Assembly (NCBI GenBank): GCA_964563495.1
Contig: CAZLYK010000016.1
Coordinates: forward strand, 1 to 63,539
Direction: 5' to 3'
DNA from: CAZLYK01 sp964563495
GTDB taxonomy: Bacteria; Acidobacteriota; Blastocatellia; RBC074
Length of the DNA stretch: 63,539 nucleotides
The notes under the pieces were generated by a model that had not been told where the DNA came from, made no database searches, and saw only the letters and a program-made list of their open reading frames with translations. A program made the position numbers and the translations under genes. This document shows positions 35,931-49,478 of this stretch, piece by piece (the stretch's first letter is position 1; the number at the start of each line of letters is the position of its first letter).

Positions 35931-36590
35931 CTAACTGGCTCTGCCGACGCGGACGCGCGCCGGGCGCAATAAGCGGTCGCCGAATTTGTAGCCGGTCTGA
36001 TACTCTTCGATCACCTTATTGTCTTGGTCCGCGGGAACCTCGACGATTTCGACGGCTTCGTGTATCTCCGGATTGAATTCCTCGCCGCAGCTGACGATCG
36101 CCGTCAGACCAAGGCTCTGCATGCGCGCTTCGAACAGCTGGGCGGTGACCTTGACCCCTTCGATCAGGGCGTTGAAATCGGCTTCCCGCCTTTCGCTCTT
36201 TTCTGCCGCCGTCATCGCGCGCTTCAGATTGTCGAGCGTGTCGAGCAATCCGGTGACGAGATCGCCGCGAGCGGCCTCCAGTTTCTGATCAAAGGTGCGC
36301 TGCATACGGGCGCGCTGCTCATCGGTCTCAACCTTGAGCTGAAACTGCGCCAATTTGAATCGCTCCGACAGGTCGTGCACCTGGCGCTCGGCCTCGGCTC
36401 GCTTCTCCTCGACCTCCTTCAATTTAGCCTGGAGCTGCTCGATCTCTGACGGGCGCTGATCTTCGCCCTGATCTGCTTCAAGCAACTCTATCTCTTCCGC
36501 GCCCTCGTCTGAGACATGATTGATCGGTATCTCCACCACGCCCTCTCCCCCGCTTTGACCTGTTTCCTGGTTACCGGCTTTTGAACTCAT
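35931..36590 (-). CDS. grpE: GrpE nucleotide-exchange factor
   Basis: 219 aa from the ATG at 36590; a GTG at 36605 is possible. An acidic, disordered N-terminus (about 1-50) is followed by a long coiled coil (about 50-115), a four-helix region and the C-terminal beta domain with the family signature GYKFGDRLLRPARVRVG. It speeds ADP release from DnaK, yet no dnaK or dnaJ is in the window. It sits between clpB and groEL in the chaperone run. Confidence 0.92.
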   Translation of the reverse strand: MSSKAGNQETGQSGGEGVVEIPINHVSDEGAEEIELLEADQGEDQRPSEIEQLQAKLKEVEEKRAEAERQVHDLSERFKLAQFQLKVETDEQRARMQRTFDQKLEAARGDLVTGLLDTLDNLKRAMTAAEKSERREADFNALIEGVKVTAQLFEARMQSLGLTAIVSCGEEFNPEIHEAVEIVEVPADQDNKVIEEYQTGYKFGDRLLRPARVRVGRAS

Positions 36591-36663
36591 TTCTTCTCGA
36601 ACCACCTCTCAAGTGTATCTGGAGCATTGAATCGAAGAAGGTCAACATATCACCCCGATTCTG

Positions 36664-39267
<2,604 letters not shown>

Positions 39268-39289
39268 CTCCTCCTCCCCCCCGCACAAA

Positions 39290-39374
39290 AATAGACAGGA
39301 TTGACGGGATTCTTGCAGGATTCGACGAGTTTGTCTCGTTTAATCCCGCAAAAATCCCGTCCCACCTCTCTATT
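39290..39374. repeat. AATAGACAGG palindrome, copy 7
   Basis: The left arm begins AATAGACAGGATTGACGGG; the right arm has TTAATCCCGCAAAAATCCCG and ends CTATT. GACGGG / CCCGTC is matched across the arms. It lies between hsp20 and clpB on the same strand, so transcription must read through if they form an operon. Confidence 0.85.
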
Positions 39375-39375
39375 T

Positions 39376-39831
39376 TCAATTGGCCTTGACCGCAACCTGG
39401 ATCTCGCGCGCCTTGACCTCTTCACGCTTGGGTAGGGTCACTCGCAGCACCCCATCCTTGAACTCCGCTTTGACCTCGTCCATCTTGACCGTCGAGGGCA
39501 GAGTGAAGGTCCGGGTAAAACTGCCGTAATTACGCTCCACCCGATGATAATTCTCCAGCTTCTCCTCTTTCTCAAACTTTCGCTCTCCGCTCAATGTCAG
39601 CCGGTAATTCTCTATCGAGAGCTTGAAATCGCCCGGCTTGATTCCCGGCAGATCGGCCTCCAGGACGATCGATTCCTGATCCTCATAGATATCGACACCC
39701 GGCGACCAACCCCCTCTCAACCCCTCCTCGTTGTTCAAGAGCCGCGGAAGCTCCTCCCCAAATATTCGATTGAACTCATGATGCACCGCCTTAAGATCCC
39801 TGACCGGATCTCTTCTGATCATCCAAGTCAT
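39376..39831 (-). CDS. Small heat-shock protein Hsp20, second copy
   Basis: 151 aa from the ATG at 39831, with GGAGG eight bases upstream; an ATG at 39846 lies upstream of, and reads through, that ribosome site. The alpha-crystallin domain spans about 40-140 (EADLPGIKPGDFKLSIEN, LTLSGERKFEKEE, AEFKDGVLRVTLPKRE). It is the first gene of the chaperone run and has a strong promoter 40-70 bp upstream. It is clearly paralogous to 11288-11761 but its leader differs. Confidence 0.93.
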   Translation of the reverse strand: MTWMIRRDPVRDLKAVHHEFNRIFGEELPRLLNNEEGLRGGWSPGVDIYEDQESIVLEADLPGIKPGDFKLSIENYRLTLSGERKFEKEEKLENYHRVERNYGSFTRTFTLPSTVKMDEVKAEFKDGVLRVTLPKREEVKAREIQVAVKAN

Positions 39832-39869
39832 ATCTTTTACCTCCATGTAAGTGTTTTTAGCACGCCGGC

Positions 39870-39899
39870 AATATAAAACTTGAGTCTTATATTGTCAAG
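39870..39899 (-). promoter_or_regulatory. Sigma70-type promoter with HAIR-like operator
   Basis: On the minus strand, -35 TTGACA (39898-39893), a 17-base spacer and -10 TATATT (39875-39870) form a near-perfect promoter about 40 bp upstream of the hsp20 ATG. CTTGACA-N7-ACTCAAG (39899-39879) overlaps the -35 and spacer. The HspR operator HAIR is CTTGAGT-N7-ACTCAAG: the right half is identical and the left differs at two positions used by the -35 box. No HspR gene is in the window. Confidence 0.7.
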
Positions 39900-40018
39900 A
39901 AGCTTAATAATTATTCGCCCATACCAATCTTTGAGGCAAATCAAACGTTGCAAAGATGAAACACGAGTGCTATAAAGTCTCTGGACTTAGGGGGGATTGG
40001 AATGATTGAGGACCGCGC

Positions 40019-40936
40019 ATGGAGAATAGGTCGATCGAGGAAAAGTATCATCAGGCGCTTGAGGGATTGATCGAGCAGGTGAAAGAGGACCGTTCGATCC
40101 TGGCGGCCATACTCTGCGGCAGCCTGTCGTACGACAGGGTCTGGGAGAAGTCTGACATCGATCTGGTGCTGGTGACGATCGACGACAAGAAGGTGGAAAG
40201 GGCGGGGCTGTCGCTCTACGCGGACGGGGTCAATGTTCATGTGTTTCTGATACCGCGCGCGGGGTTCCGCAAGCTGGTCGAGGGTTCGGTCCACAACTCG
40301 TTTATGCACTCGCTCCTGGCCCGGGGAAAGCTGCTCTATACGCACGATCAGACGATCGCCGATCTATGCGCCCGGCTACAGGAGATCGGCGAGCGCGACA
40401 CGCAAGTGCAGGTCCTGCGCGCGGCGACGGGGGCGCTCCCTGCGATCGATAAGGCCCACAAATGGTTCGTCACGCGCGGCGACCTGGACTACACCGCACT
40501 TTGGATTCTCTACGCCGCGACGCCGCTGGCGCAGGTCGAGGTCTTCGGCGCCCGCCTGCTGGCCGATCGCGAGGTGATTCCGCAGGCGATGAAGCTGAAT
40601 CCGGCGTTCTTCAAAACGGTTTACGCCGACCTGCTCAACGCCAAAAAGACGCGCAAGAGCGTGCAAAAGGCGCTGGATGCGATCGACCGCTACGTGGCGG
40701 AGCGTGCGGCGGCGGTCTTCGCACCGGTGATCGATCATCTTCGTGAGGTCGGCGAGGCGAGGGGCTCGAGCGAGATAGAGGACCACTTCAAACGGAACTT
40801 CGACGTGAGCGGCGTGGTGACGGCGTGCGAGTACCTGGCGGACCAGGGGCTGATCGGCAAGGCATCTACGCCCGCCCGCCTGACAAAGATGAGCAACGTC
40901 GAGGTCCAGGAGCTGGCATTTTTCTATATAGAATAG
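40019..40936 (+). CDS. Nucleotidyltransferase-fold protein
   Basis: 305 aa. The N-terminal domain has the polymerase-beta nucleotidyltransferase motif G34-S35 followed by D46-I-D48. The strand where a third catalytic Asp is expected reads VNVHVFLI, so the triad may be incomplete. The C-terminal ~200 residues are mostly helical and unassigned. Possible roles are nucleotide or antibiotic modification, or a non-catalytic regulator; none can be chosen. It lies upstream of the UvrA paralog on the same strand, with a palindrome between. Its TAG stop is supplied by that palindrome. Confidence 0.75.
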   Translation: MENRSIEEKYHQALEGLIEQVKEDRSILAAILCGSLSYDRVWEKSDIDLVLVTIDDKKVERAGLSLYADGVNVHVFLIPRAGFRKLVEGSVHNSFMHSLLARGKLLYTHDQTIADLCARLQEIGERDTQVQVLRAATGALPAIDKAHKWFVTRGDLDYTALWILYAATPLAQVEVFGARLLADREVIPQAMKLNPAFFKTVYADLLNAKKTRKSVQKALDAIDRYVAERAAAVFAPVIDHLREVGEARGSSEIEDHFKRNFDVSGVVTACEYLADQGLIGKASTPARLTKMSNVEVQELAFFYIE

Positions 40937-41066
40937 ACAGGATTGACAGGATTTTTGCAGGATTGAACCTGATGATTGAAGGGCATGGGTTGTAGTTGAC
41001 CCGGAGCTTTCTTCCCTTTGAACAATCAGGTTCAATCCTGCAAAAATCCTGTCAATCCTGTCTATT
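40932..41066. repeat. AATAGACAGG palindrome, copy 8
   Basis: The long arms (~45 bp) are near-perfect complements, including AACCTGAT / ATCAGGTT near the loop, a private change seen in both arms. It lies between two plus-strand genes; TAG at 40934-40936 is the stop of the upstream gene. Confidence 0.92.
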
Positions 41067-41093
41067 CTCTTCTCCAAGAAAAGGAATCATAGG

Positions 41094-43988
<2,895 letters not shown>

Positions 43989-44002
43989 TGCTCAAGGAAG
44001 AA

Positions 44003-44017
44003 AATAGACAGGATTAA
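44003..44017. repeat. AATAGACAGG element, half site
   Basis: AATAGACAGGATTAA only; no opposite arm. It lies between the UvrA paralog and the next small gene. Confidence 0.6.
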
Positions 44018-44039
44018 GCTGTCGTCAAGGATGAAAGAC

Positions 44040-44456
44040 ATGATCGAAACTAACCGTCCGCACCGGACTCTTCGAAGTATCGGTGCTGTGCTCGCGGGCT
44101 TGCTCGCGATCATCATTATCACCACTGCCACCGACCTGGTCATGCACACAACCGGCGTCTTCCCGCCGGCCGGCCAACCGATGAGCAACGCGCTCTGGCT
44201 GCTGGCAACGGCTTATCGCATCGTCTACGGCGTCGCCGGCGGATACATGACGGCGCGGCTCGCTCCCGATCGGCCCATGCGGCACGCCCTGGTGCTTGGC
44301 GTCGTCGGCCTTGCCTTGAGCATTGTGGGCGTCGTGGCGACGTGGGACCGGGGGCCCGACTTCGGGCCTAAATGGTATCCCCTCGCGCTCGTCGCCGTCG
44401 CAATTCCGTCCGCCTGGCTGGGCGGCAAACTCTACAGAGGTAATCGCCCACGGTGA
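44040..44456 (+). CDS. Small integral membrane protein, unknown
   Basis: 138 aa from the ATG at 44040, which has AAGGA about eight bases upstream; the ATG at 44031 abuts that site. Four hydrophobic segments (about 12-32, 53-70, 82-98, 113-128) suggest four membrane helices. No family is recognised with confidence. It is close to the UvrA paralog and on the same strand. Confidence 0.65.
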   Translation: MIETNRPHRTLRSIGAVLAGLLAIIIITTATDLVMHTTGVFPPAGQPMSNALWLLATAYRIVYGVAGGYMTARLAPDRPMRHALVLGVVGLALSIVGVVATWDRGPDFGPKWYPLALVAVAIPSAWLGGKLYRGNRPR

Positions 44457-44477
44457 TGAGCCCGCGATTGAGTAGAA

Positions 44478-44492
44478 AATAGACAGGATCAA
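44478..44492. repeat. AATAGACAGG element, half site
   Basis: AATAGACAGGATCAAC only. Together with the half site at 44003 it brackets the small membrane-protein gene in direct orientation. Confidence 0.55.
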
Positions 44493-44518
44493 CATTCGTG
44501 TAACCAGGGGGCGTTGCC

Positions 44519-44670
44519 GTCCCAGCCGGGTAGGCACTTGCAGGGCCTGCTAATGGAATCACTTCGGTTTTACTAAAACCAACCTCGCGGCACCAGCCAA
44601 AGAAATCAGCGGCAGTTTGACCGGGGCCGCGCCTCATCTCTCGCAGGTAAGCCGGGTCTGCTTTGTTCAT
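44519..44670 (-). pseudogene. Remnant of a SAM-dependent methyltransferase gene
   Basis: The minus-strand frame from 44670 gives EMRRGPGQTAADFFGWCREV and then GFSKTEVIPLAGPASA, which matches the extreme C-terminus of class I SAM methyltransferases. Upstream the frame is soon closed by a stop, and downstream it becomes unrelated near the AATAGACAGG half site. It is probably a decayed fragment. The rest of 44457-44797 holds nothing else I can support. Confidence 0.5.
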
Positions 44671-44797
44671 TTCAGATGTTGGGGACGATGCGTAAGCGAT
44701 TCAAGGTCGCCCAGGTACAGAAAAGAGCACACGCATCTCCTCATTGCAATGCACTTGTCAGGAATGGAATCATCTGGTTGAGGAGGCCGGGCGCGAC

Positions 44798-46156
44798 TTA
44801 TACCCACTCGATCGGACGGCCGTCTTCCTCCGTCAGCCCTCCCCAACTGACGATGTTCTCGACAATTCGCTCGAATGACTGGGAGATAAAGTGCATCCGA
44901 ATCATTTTCATGAGGGCCGCATGATCGTTTTCAGAGTGATTTACCGGGCTGAGGCCGAAATTCCGATCCAGATCGCACAAGACAGCCTTGTCGTTGTATA
45001 TCACCCACACTTTCCCCGCATTCGAAAACGGTTCGCAATTGTATAGAAATTGGTCTTTGGTTAACCCATAGGGTAGTCCGGCCTGCTTGTCGGCGAGAGA
45101 CAGCTCCGGGTCCATGAACTTCGTACTATGAAGCGCCTTCCATTCCCAGGAATAGTACCCTTGCGTGGCTGCGGCTGCGGCCCGATCTCCATCGGCAAGC
45201 GCAAACGGGAGAAGGTCTTCGGCGGCAGTTCCGTTGATCGCCCCCGCTCTGATGGCGGCCGTTAGTCGCCCCAGTCGGACCGTTGGGCTACAAGCATTCT
45301 GGGCCACTGTCAGGAAATGGTCGAACGGATCGTCGAGCCCGGGCAAGATGCCGTAAGGAATCTGCGACGCCAGTTGAGCGACCCGGACCACGCTCAGACC
45401 ATCTGGTGCATTATGGAGATGGTGGTACAAGAAGCTGGCTCCGTCGATATAAGGGTCGAGACCGTTCCCACGATTTGAGATTAAATGATCTGGGGATGGG
45501 AGGCCGGTTTGTGGGGCTTCGAGAATTCGGAGGAACACCTCGAGCCTTTTCCGCACCGACTGTTCGACACCAAGGTCGTCCGCATCCAGTCCGAGTACGC
45601 CCGCCCATAGGGCACAGTCCTCGTTCACCCGCGGCATCTCCCGCAATATCGACACCTCTGACAGCGTGGCCAGTCCTTCGTGTGGCAACCGCCACTCGTT
45701 TAATAGAACAGCTCTGCGCCGGCGGATTTCTAGATATGAACGGATGAGGGTCTGGACCCGCTCTGTCCGGCACAACTCCATTAAATGCGATTTCAGTCGC
45801 GGGGATATTGCGCCCAACTCTCTCGGCCGACGTGGGCGACGGGAGTAGAAGCCGGAACGCGGCTCTCCGCCGTTAGGTAAGAAAGATTCGTCCAACTTGG
45901 CGGCGAAGAGAGCGTTCCCAGTGAAAGCCAGTTGCGCTTCGAACCCACTGAGAGAGGTGATGAGAAATCCCAGTCCGCAGTTGAACAGGCGGCTATGCAT
46001 GGCTTCGTGGTACAGGACAAAGACGGTTTCCGTCGTCGGAAGGTCTTCCTGCAGCAGGATGATGTGAGCGCCAGCCAGATAACTTAATCCGGACCGGTCT
46101 TCCCTCCAACGTCGGAGGACAGGTAACAACTCTTGAGGTATCTTGATCAACTCCAC
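44798..46156 (-). CDS. HExxH putative zinc metallopeptidase, unknown family
   Basis: 452 aa with no recognised family. H50-E51-A-M-H54 (VLYHEAMHSRLF) is a zincin motif, and H159-E160-G-L-A (RLPHEGLATLSE), about 106 residues later, resembles the EGxA element that gives the third ligand in gluzincins. There is no signal peptide or transmembrane segment. The long C-terminal part (about 200-452) is unassigned. The gene starts 15 bp after the stop of a small membrane-protein gene on the same strand, so the two are probably co-transcribed. The protease call rests on motifs alone. Confidence 0.6.
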   Translation of the reverse strand: MELIKIPQELLPVLRRWREDRSGLSYLAGAHIILLQEDLPTTETVFVLYHEAMHSRLFNCGLGFLITSLSGFEAQLAFTGNALFAAKLDESFLPNGGEPRSGFYSRRPRRPRELGAISPRLKSHLMELCRTERVQTLIRSYLEIRRRRAVLLNEWRLPHEGLATLSEVSILREMPRVNEDCALWAGVLGLDADDLGVEQSVRKRLEVFLRILEAPQTGLPSPDHLISNRGNGLDPYIDGASFLYHHLHNAPDGLSVVRVAQLASQIPYGILPGLDDPFDHFLTVAQNACSPTVRLGRLTAAIRAGAINGTAAEDLLPFALADGDRAAAAATQGYYSWEWKALHSTKFMDPELSLADKQAGLPYGLTKDQFLYNCEPFSNAGKVWVIYNDKAVLCDLDRNFGLSPVNHSENDHAALMKMIRMHFISQSFERIVENIVSWGGLTEEDGRPIEWV

Positions 46157-46171
46157 GGCCGTGAATCCGCT

Positions 46172-46564
46172 TTATATCCGATCGTCCGATCCGTTTGGGG
46201 ATGCAGCTGTCTGAACCGCTCGTCTGACAGCCGCCTCGGCGTCCGACACCCCTTGGTCTTCGAGTATTTGGGCCGCTGCTCGGACTGCCATGTCGACACG
46301 CGCCGGGTCGTATCCATCAATTGGTTGTTTGAGCAGGTCGGCTAACTTGGCAAGATCCTTCGCAGTCAGACCTTCATCGTTCATAAACTGCTTTCGGGCT
46401 TTGTCGTATACGGCCGAGGCCGTAATGTTAACTACGAACGCGATCACTACGTTCCAGAAAACCATGTCCAGAATAACGTCGGAGTTAAAGGTATTGCCGG
46501 CGGGGAGAGATTTTCGGAGCTCCTGATCTGCTTCCAGGGCCATTCGCAAGTTACTCGGAATCAT
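46172..46564 (-). CDS. Small single-pass membrane protein, partner of the HExxH gene
   Basis: 130 aa from the ATG at 46564, with AAGGAG eight bases upstream; an ATG at 46612 is possible but unsupported. A hydrophobic segment (about 30-50, MVFWNVVIAFVVNITASAV) is followed by a charged helical region and an Asp/Ala-rich tail. No family is recognised. It could be a membrane tether, inhibitor or substrate of the adjacent HExxH protein. Confidence 0.65.
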   Translation of the reverse strand: MIPSNLRMALEADQELRKSLPAGNTFNSDVILDMVFWNVVIAFVVNITASAVYDKARKQFMNDEGLTAKDLAKLADLLKQPIDGYDPARVDMAVRAAAQILEDQGVSDAEAAVRRAVQTAASPNGSDDRI

Positions 46565-46763
46565 CAACGTTCTCCTTAGGATTAAATATGGTTTCAGCTC
46601 ACACTGCCGCATAAAACCTGCTATTTCACCACTAAAACGACGCCATTTTACATTATTTTATCGAGATACAATGCTTCAATTACACTCTCCGCGCAGGCAC
46701 TAGAAGATCGGGCTCTTCGAGACTGCCTTATTCCATAATTGGGCTACTCACCCTCCATTTCAG

Positions 46764-46794
46764 TTTTGGGAATAGGTTATCCCAAAAGCGGACA
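46764..46794. promoter_or_regulatory. Operator-like palindrome upstream of ADOP-1
   Basis: TTTTGGGA-N8-TCCCAAAA followed by GCGGACA. The same arrangement with the same spacer length occurs at 50781-50811 before ADOP-2. It is 173 bp before the ADOP-1 start. The rest of the 400-bp gap (46565-46966) separates divergent genes and shows no other clear element. Confidence 0.55.
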
Positions 46795-46966
46795 GGCGAT
46801 CACTTAACCTAATTGTCAGCTTGATCTCAAATCCTATCAATAAAGAGCTTAGGCGGCTGTCTCGGAATGGCACGCCGCTTGGTTAATAAATTTGGATTGC
46901 CTGATCCGATCGCAGATTGTGGATTGCGCTCCGATGAGAATGATGCGAAGAGGACAAGGGGGAGAC

Positions 46967-49417
46967 ATGCAGACATTATGGCAAGACCTGCGCTACGGCG
47001 CGCGGATGTTGATGAAGAAACCCGGCTTCACCTTAATTGCCTTGATCACACTGGCGCTGGGTATCGGTGCGAATACGGCGATCTTCAGCGTGGTCAATGC
47101 TGTGCTGTTGCGCCCGTTGCCTTATGCCGAGCCGGGGCGGCTGGTGGCGCTCTGGGAGAGCAACAAGCAAAGTCCGCTCAGTCGCGGCTCGATCTCTTAC
47201 CCGAACTTTTTTGATTGGCGCAGACAGAGCCAGTCGTTCGAGTGGATGGCGTCGTACTACACCAACGACATGGCGCTCACGGGCGTGGCCATGCCGATCA
47301 ATCTGCGCAGCGGCGTGGTCTCGCCGGATTTGTTTGCAGTGCTCGGCATCCAGCCACAGCTAGGCCGCTGGTTTGTGGCGGCAGAAGAGAAACCCGGCGT
47401 CCGCGTGGCGATGCTCAGCCACAGTCTGTGGAAAAAGCAATTCGGCGGTGATCCGAAGATCGTCGGGGGCGCAGTCACGCTCAATGGCAAGCTCTTCAGC
47501 GTCGTTGGCGTGATGCCTCCCGGGTTTCAATTTCCCATCGAGGCCGACCCGGTCGAGGTGTGGGTGAGCTCATCAATTGACGGCGAAAAGAGTGATCCGA
47601 AAGATCCGGCGCAGAACGAACAACGCGGTGCGCATTTTCTGGGGGCGGTCGGGCGGCTGAAACCGAATGTCAAGCTCGAACAGGCGCGGGCCGAAATGGA
47701 GCTGATCGGTGCGAAGCTGGAACAACAATACCCGGACACCAACAAGCGGCACGGCGTCAAACTGATCCCTTATCACAACGACCTGGTGCACGATTACAGC
47801 CAGGCGCTCTGGCTGATCCTGGGCGCGGTCGCTTGTGTACTGCTGATCGCATGCGCGAATGTGGCCAACCTGCTGCTCGCGCGCGCCACGACTCGTTACA
47901 AAGAGATGGCTGTCCGCTCTGCGCTAGGCGCCAACCGCTGGCGTGTGATCCGTCAATTGTTGACCGAAAGCCTGCTCCTCGCGCTCGGCGGCGGCTGGTT
48001 GGGCCTCTTGCTGGCGTGGTGGGGCACGGAAGCGCTGGTCAAAGTGATTCCCGAAGATGTGCCGCGTTTGGCCGAGATCAACCTGGATCGCTGGGTCTTC
48101 GGCTTTGCGTTTTTGATCTCGGTGGTGACGGGCATTGTCTTTGGCCTGGCTCCGGCCCTGCAAGCGTCGAAGATCGAATTGATCGAGGCGATCAAGGAAG
48201 GTGGGCGCGGCGCAGGCACAGGGGGCGGTCGCACGCGATTGCGCAGCGCGCTGGTCGTCGCAGAGATTGCGATTGCGCTGGTCGTGCTGATTGGCGCGGG
48301 CTTGCTGCTGCAATCGTTTCGCAAGTTGCAGCGAGTGGATTTGGGCTATCAGACGAGCCACATTTTGACGGCCTCGGTCGAATTACCCGACGCCCGGTAC
48401 CCGAAGCCGGAGCAGGCAACGATCTTTTACCAGACCTTGTTGGATCGCGTGAAGGCGCTCCCCGGCGTCGAGAGCGCGAGCGCCATCGTGCCGCAGCCTT
48501 TGAGCGGCGACACTTTCTCGATTTCATTCGAGGTCGAAGGGCGCAATATCCCCAAAAGCGACCATCCCAATTCACATTTCCGCTCGATCAGCCCCGATTA
48601 TTTCAGCACCATGAAGATTCCGGTGCTCAGCGGACGAGCTTTCACCGCACGTGACAATGCCCAGGCTCCAGGCGTGATCATTATCAATGAGACGTTTGCC
48701 AAACGACATTTCCCCAATGAGAACCCGCTCGGCAAACATCTCAAGCCGGGAATCTCACTGGATGGCCCAACCGTCTGGCGCGAGATCGTCGGCATTGTCA
48801 AAGACGTGAAGCATCGGCAATCGCTCAGCCGCGATTACGAGCCGGAATATTACGTGCCGCACGCCCAACTGCCGATTGGTAGTATGAACCTGGTGGTCCG
48901 TACTACCAGCGAGCCGGCCAGCCTGGCTAAAGCTATCCAAGGCGCCGTCCACGAGCTCGACCGGGACATCCCTGTCTATCGAGTCAAAACGCTTGAACAA
49001 TATTTGGGTGGGGCCATCGCACAACCGAAATTCAACGCGCTGCTGCTCGGGTTATTTGCCGGGCTGGCTCTATTGCTTACGGCCATCGGGCTCTACGGTG
49101 TCATGGCTTATTCGGTCATTCAGCGCACACAGGAGATCGGCCTTCGTCTCGCGCTCGGCGCTCAGACGGGTGATGTGCTGCGCATGGTCTTACGCCAGGG
49201 TTTGCAGCTGACGGCGTTGGGGCTGGTGATCGGCCTGGTCATAGCTTATGGACTGACGCGGTATATGCAGACAATGTTGTTCGGTGTGAAGGCGACCGAC
49301 CCATTGACCTTTGCCTTGATTGCATTGCTGCTGACGGCGGTTGCGCTCCTGGCCTGCTACCTGCCGGCGCGGCGGGCGACAGAGGTAGATCCGATGACAG
49401 CGCTCAGATATGAATGA
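46967..49417 (+). CDS. ADOP-family orphan ABC permease 1
   Basis: 816 aa from the ATG at 46967, with GGGGGAG upstream. N-terminal DLRYGARMLMKKPGF and LALGIGANTAIFSVVNAV lead into a MacB periplasmic domain. An FtsX block follows (about 275-420; LLIACANVANLLLARA), then a second periplasmic domain and a second FtsX block (about 690-805), ending LPARRATEVDPMTALRYE. This duplicated MacB/FtsX layout without an ATPase partner is the acidobacterial duplicated orphan permease family. Substrate unknown; no PadR regulator gene is adjacent. Confidence 0.92.
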   Translation: MQTLWQDLRYGARMLMKKPGFTLIALITLALGIGANTAIFSVVNAVLLRPLPYAEPGRLVALWESNKQSPLSRGSISYPNFFDWRRQSQSFEWMASYYTNDMALTGVAMPINLRSGVVSPDLFAVLGIQPQLGRWFVAAEEKPGVRVAMLSHSLWKKQFGGDPKIVGGAVTLNGKLFSVVGVMPPGFQFPIEADPVEVWVSSSIDGEKSDPKDPAQNEQRGAHFLGAVGRLKPNVKLEQARAEMELIGAKLEQQYPDTNKRHGVKLIPYHNDLVHDYSQALWLILGAVACVLLIACANVANLLLARATTRYKEMAVRSALGANRWRVIRQLLTESLLLALGGGWLGLLLAWWGTEALVKVIPEDVPRLAEINLDRWVFGFAFLISVVTGIVFGLAPALQASKIELIEAIKEGGRGAGTGGGRTRLRSALVVAEIAIALVVLIGAGLLLQSFRKLQRVDLGYQTSHILTASVELPDARYPKPEQATIFYQTLLDRVKALPGVESASAIVPQPLSGDTFSISFEVEGRNIPKSDHPNSHFRSISPDYFSTMKIPVLSGRAFTARDNAQAPGVIIINETFAKRHFPNENPLGKHLKPGISLDGPTVWREIVGIVKDVKHRQSLSRDYEPEYYVPHAQLPIGSMNLVVRTTSEPASLAKAIQGAVHELDRDIPVYRVKTLEQYLGGAIAQPKFNALLLGLFAGLALLLTAIGLYGVMAYSVIQRTQEIGLRLALGAQTGDVLRMVLRQGLQLTALGLVIGLVIAYGLTRYMQTMLFGVKATDPLTFALIALLLTAVALLACYLPARRATEVDPMTALRYE

Positions 49418-49478
49418 GTTCGATTGTCCACCCCTGTGGGGCGGTGTGTCCGAGTCATTGCTGGATTTTTGTCACCCG

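Noticed and set aside
44676..44924. 82-aa plus-strand ORF
   Set aside because: Overlaps the 3' end of the HExxH gene on the opposite strand; no motif or ribosome site.
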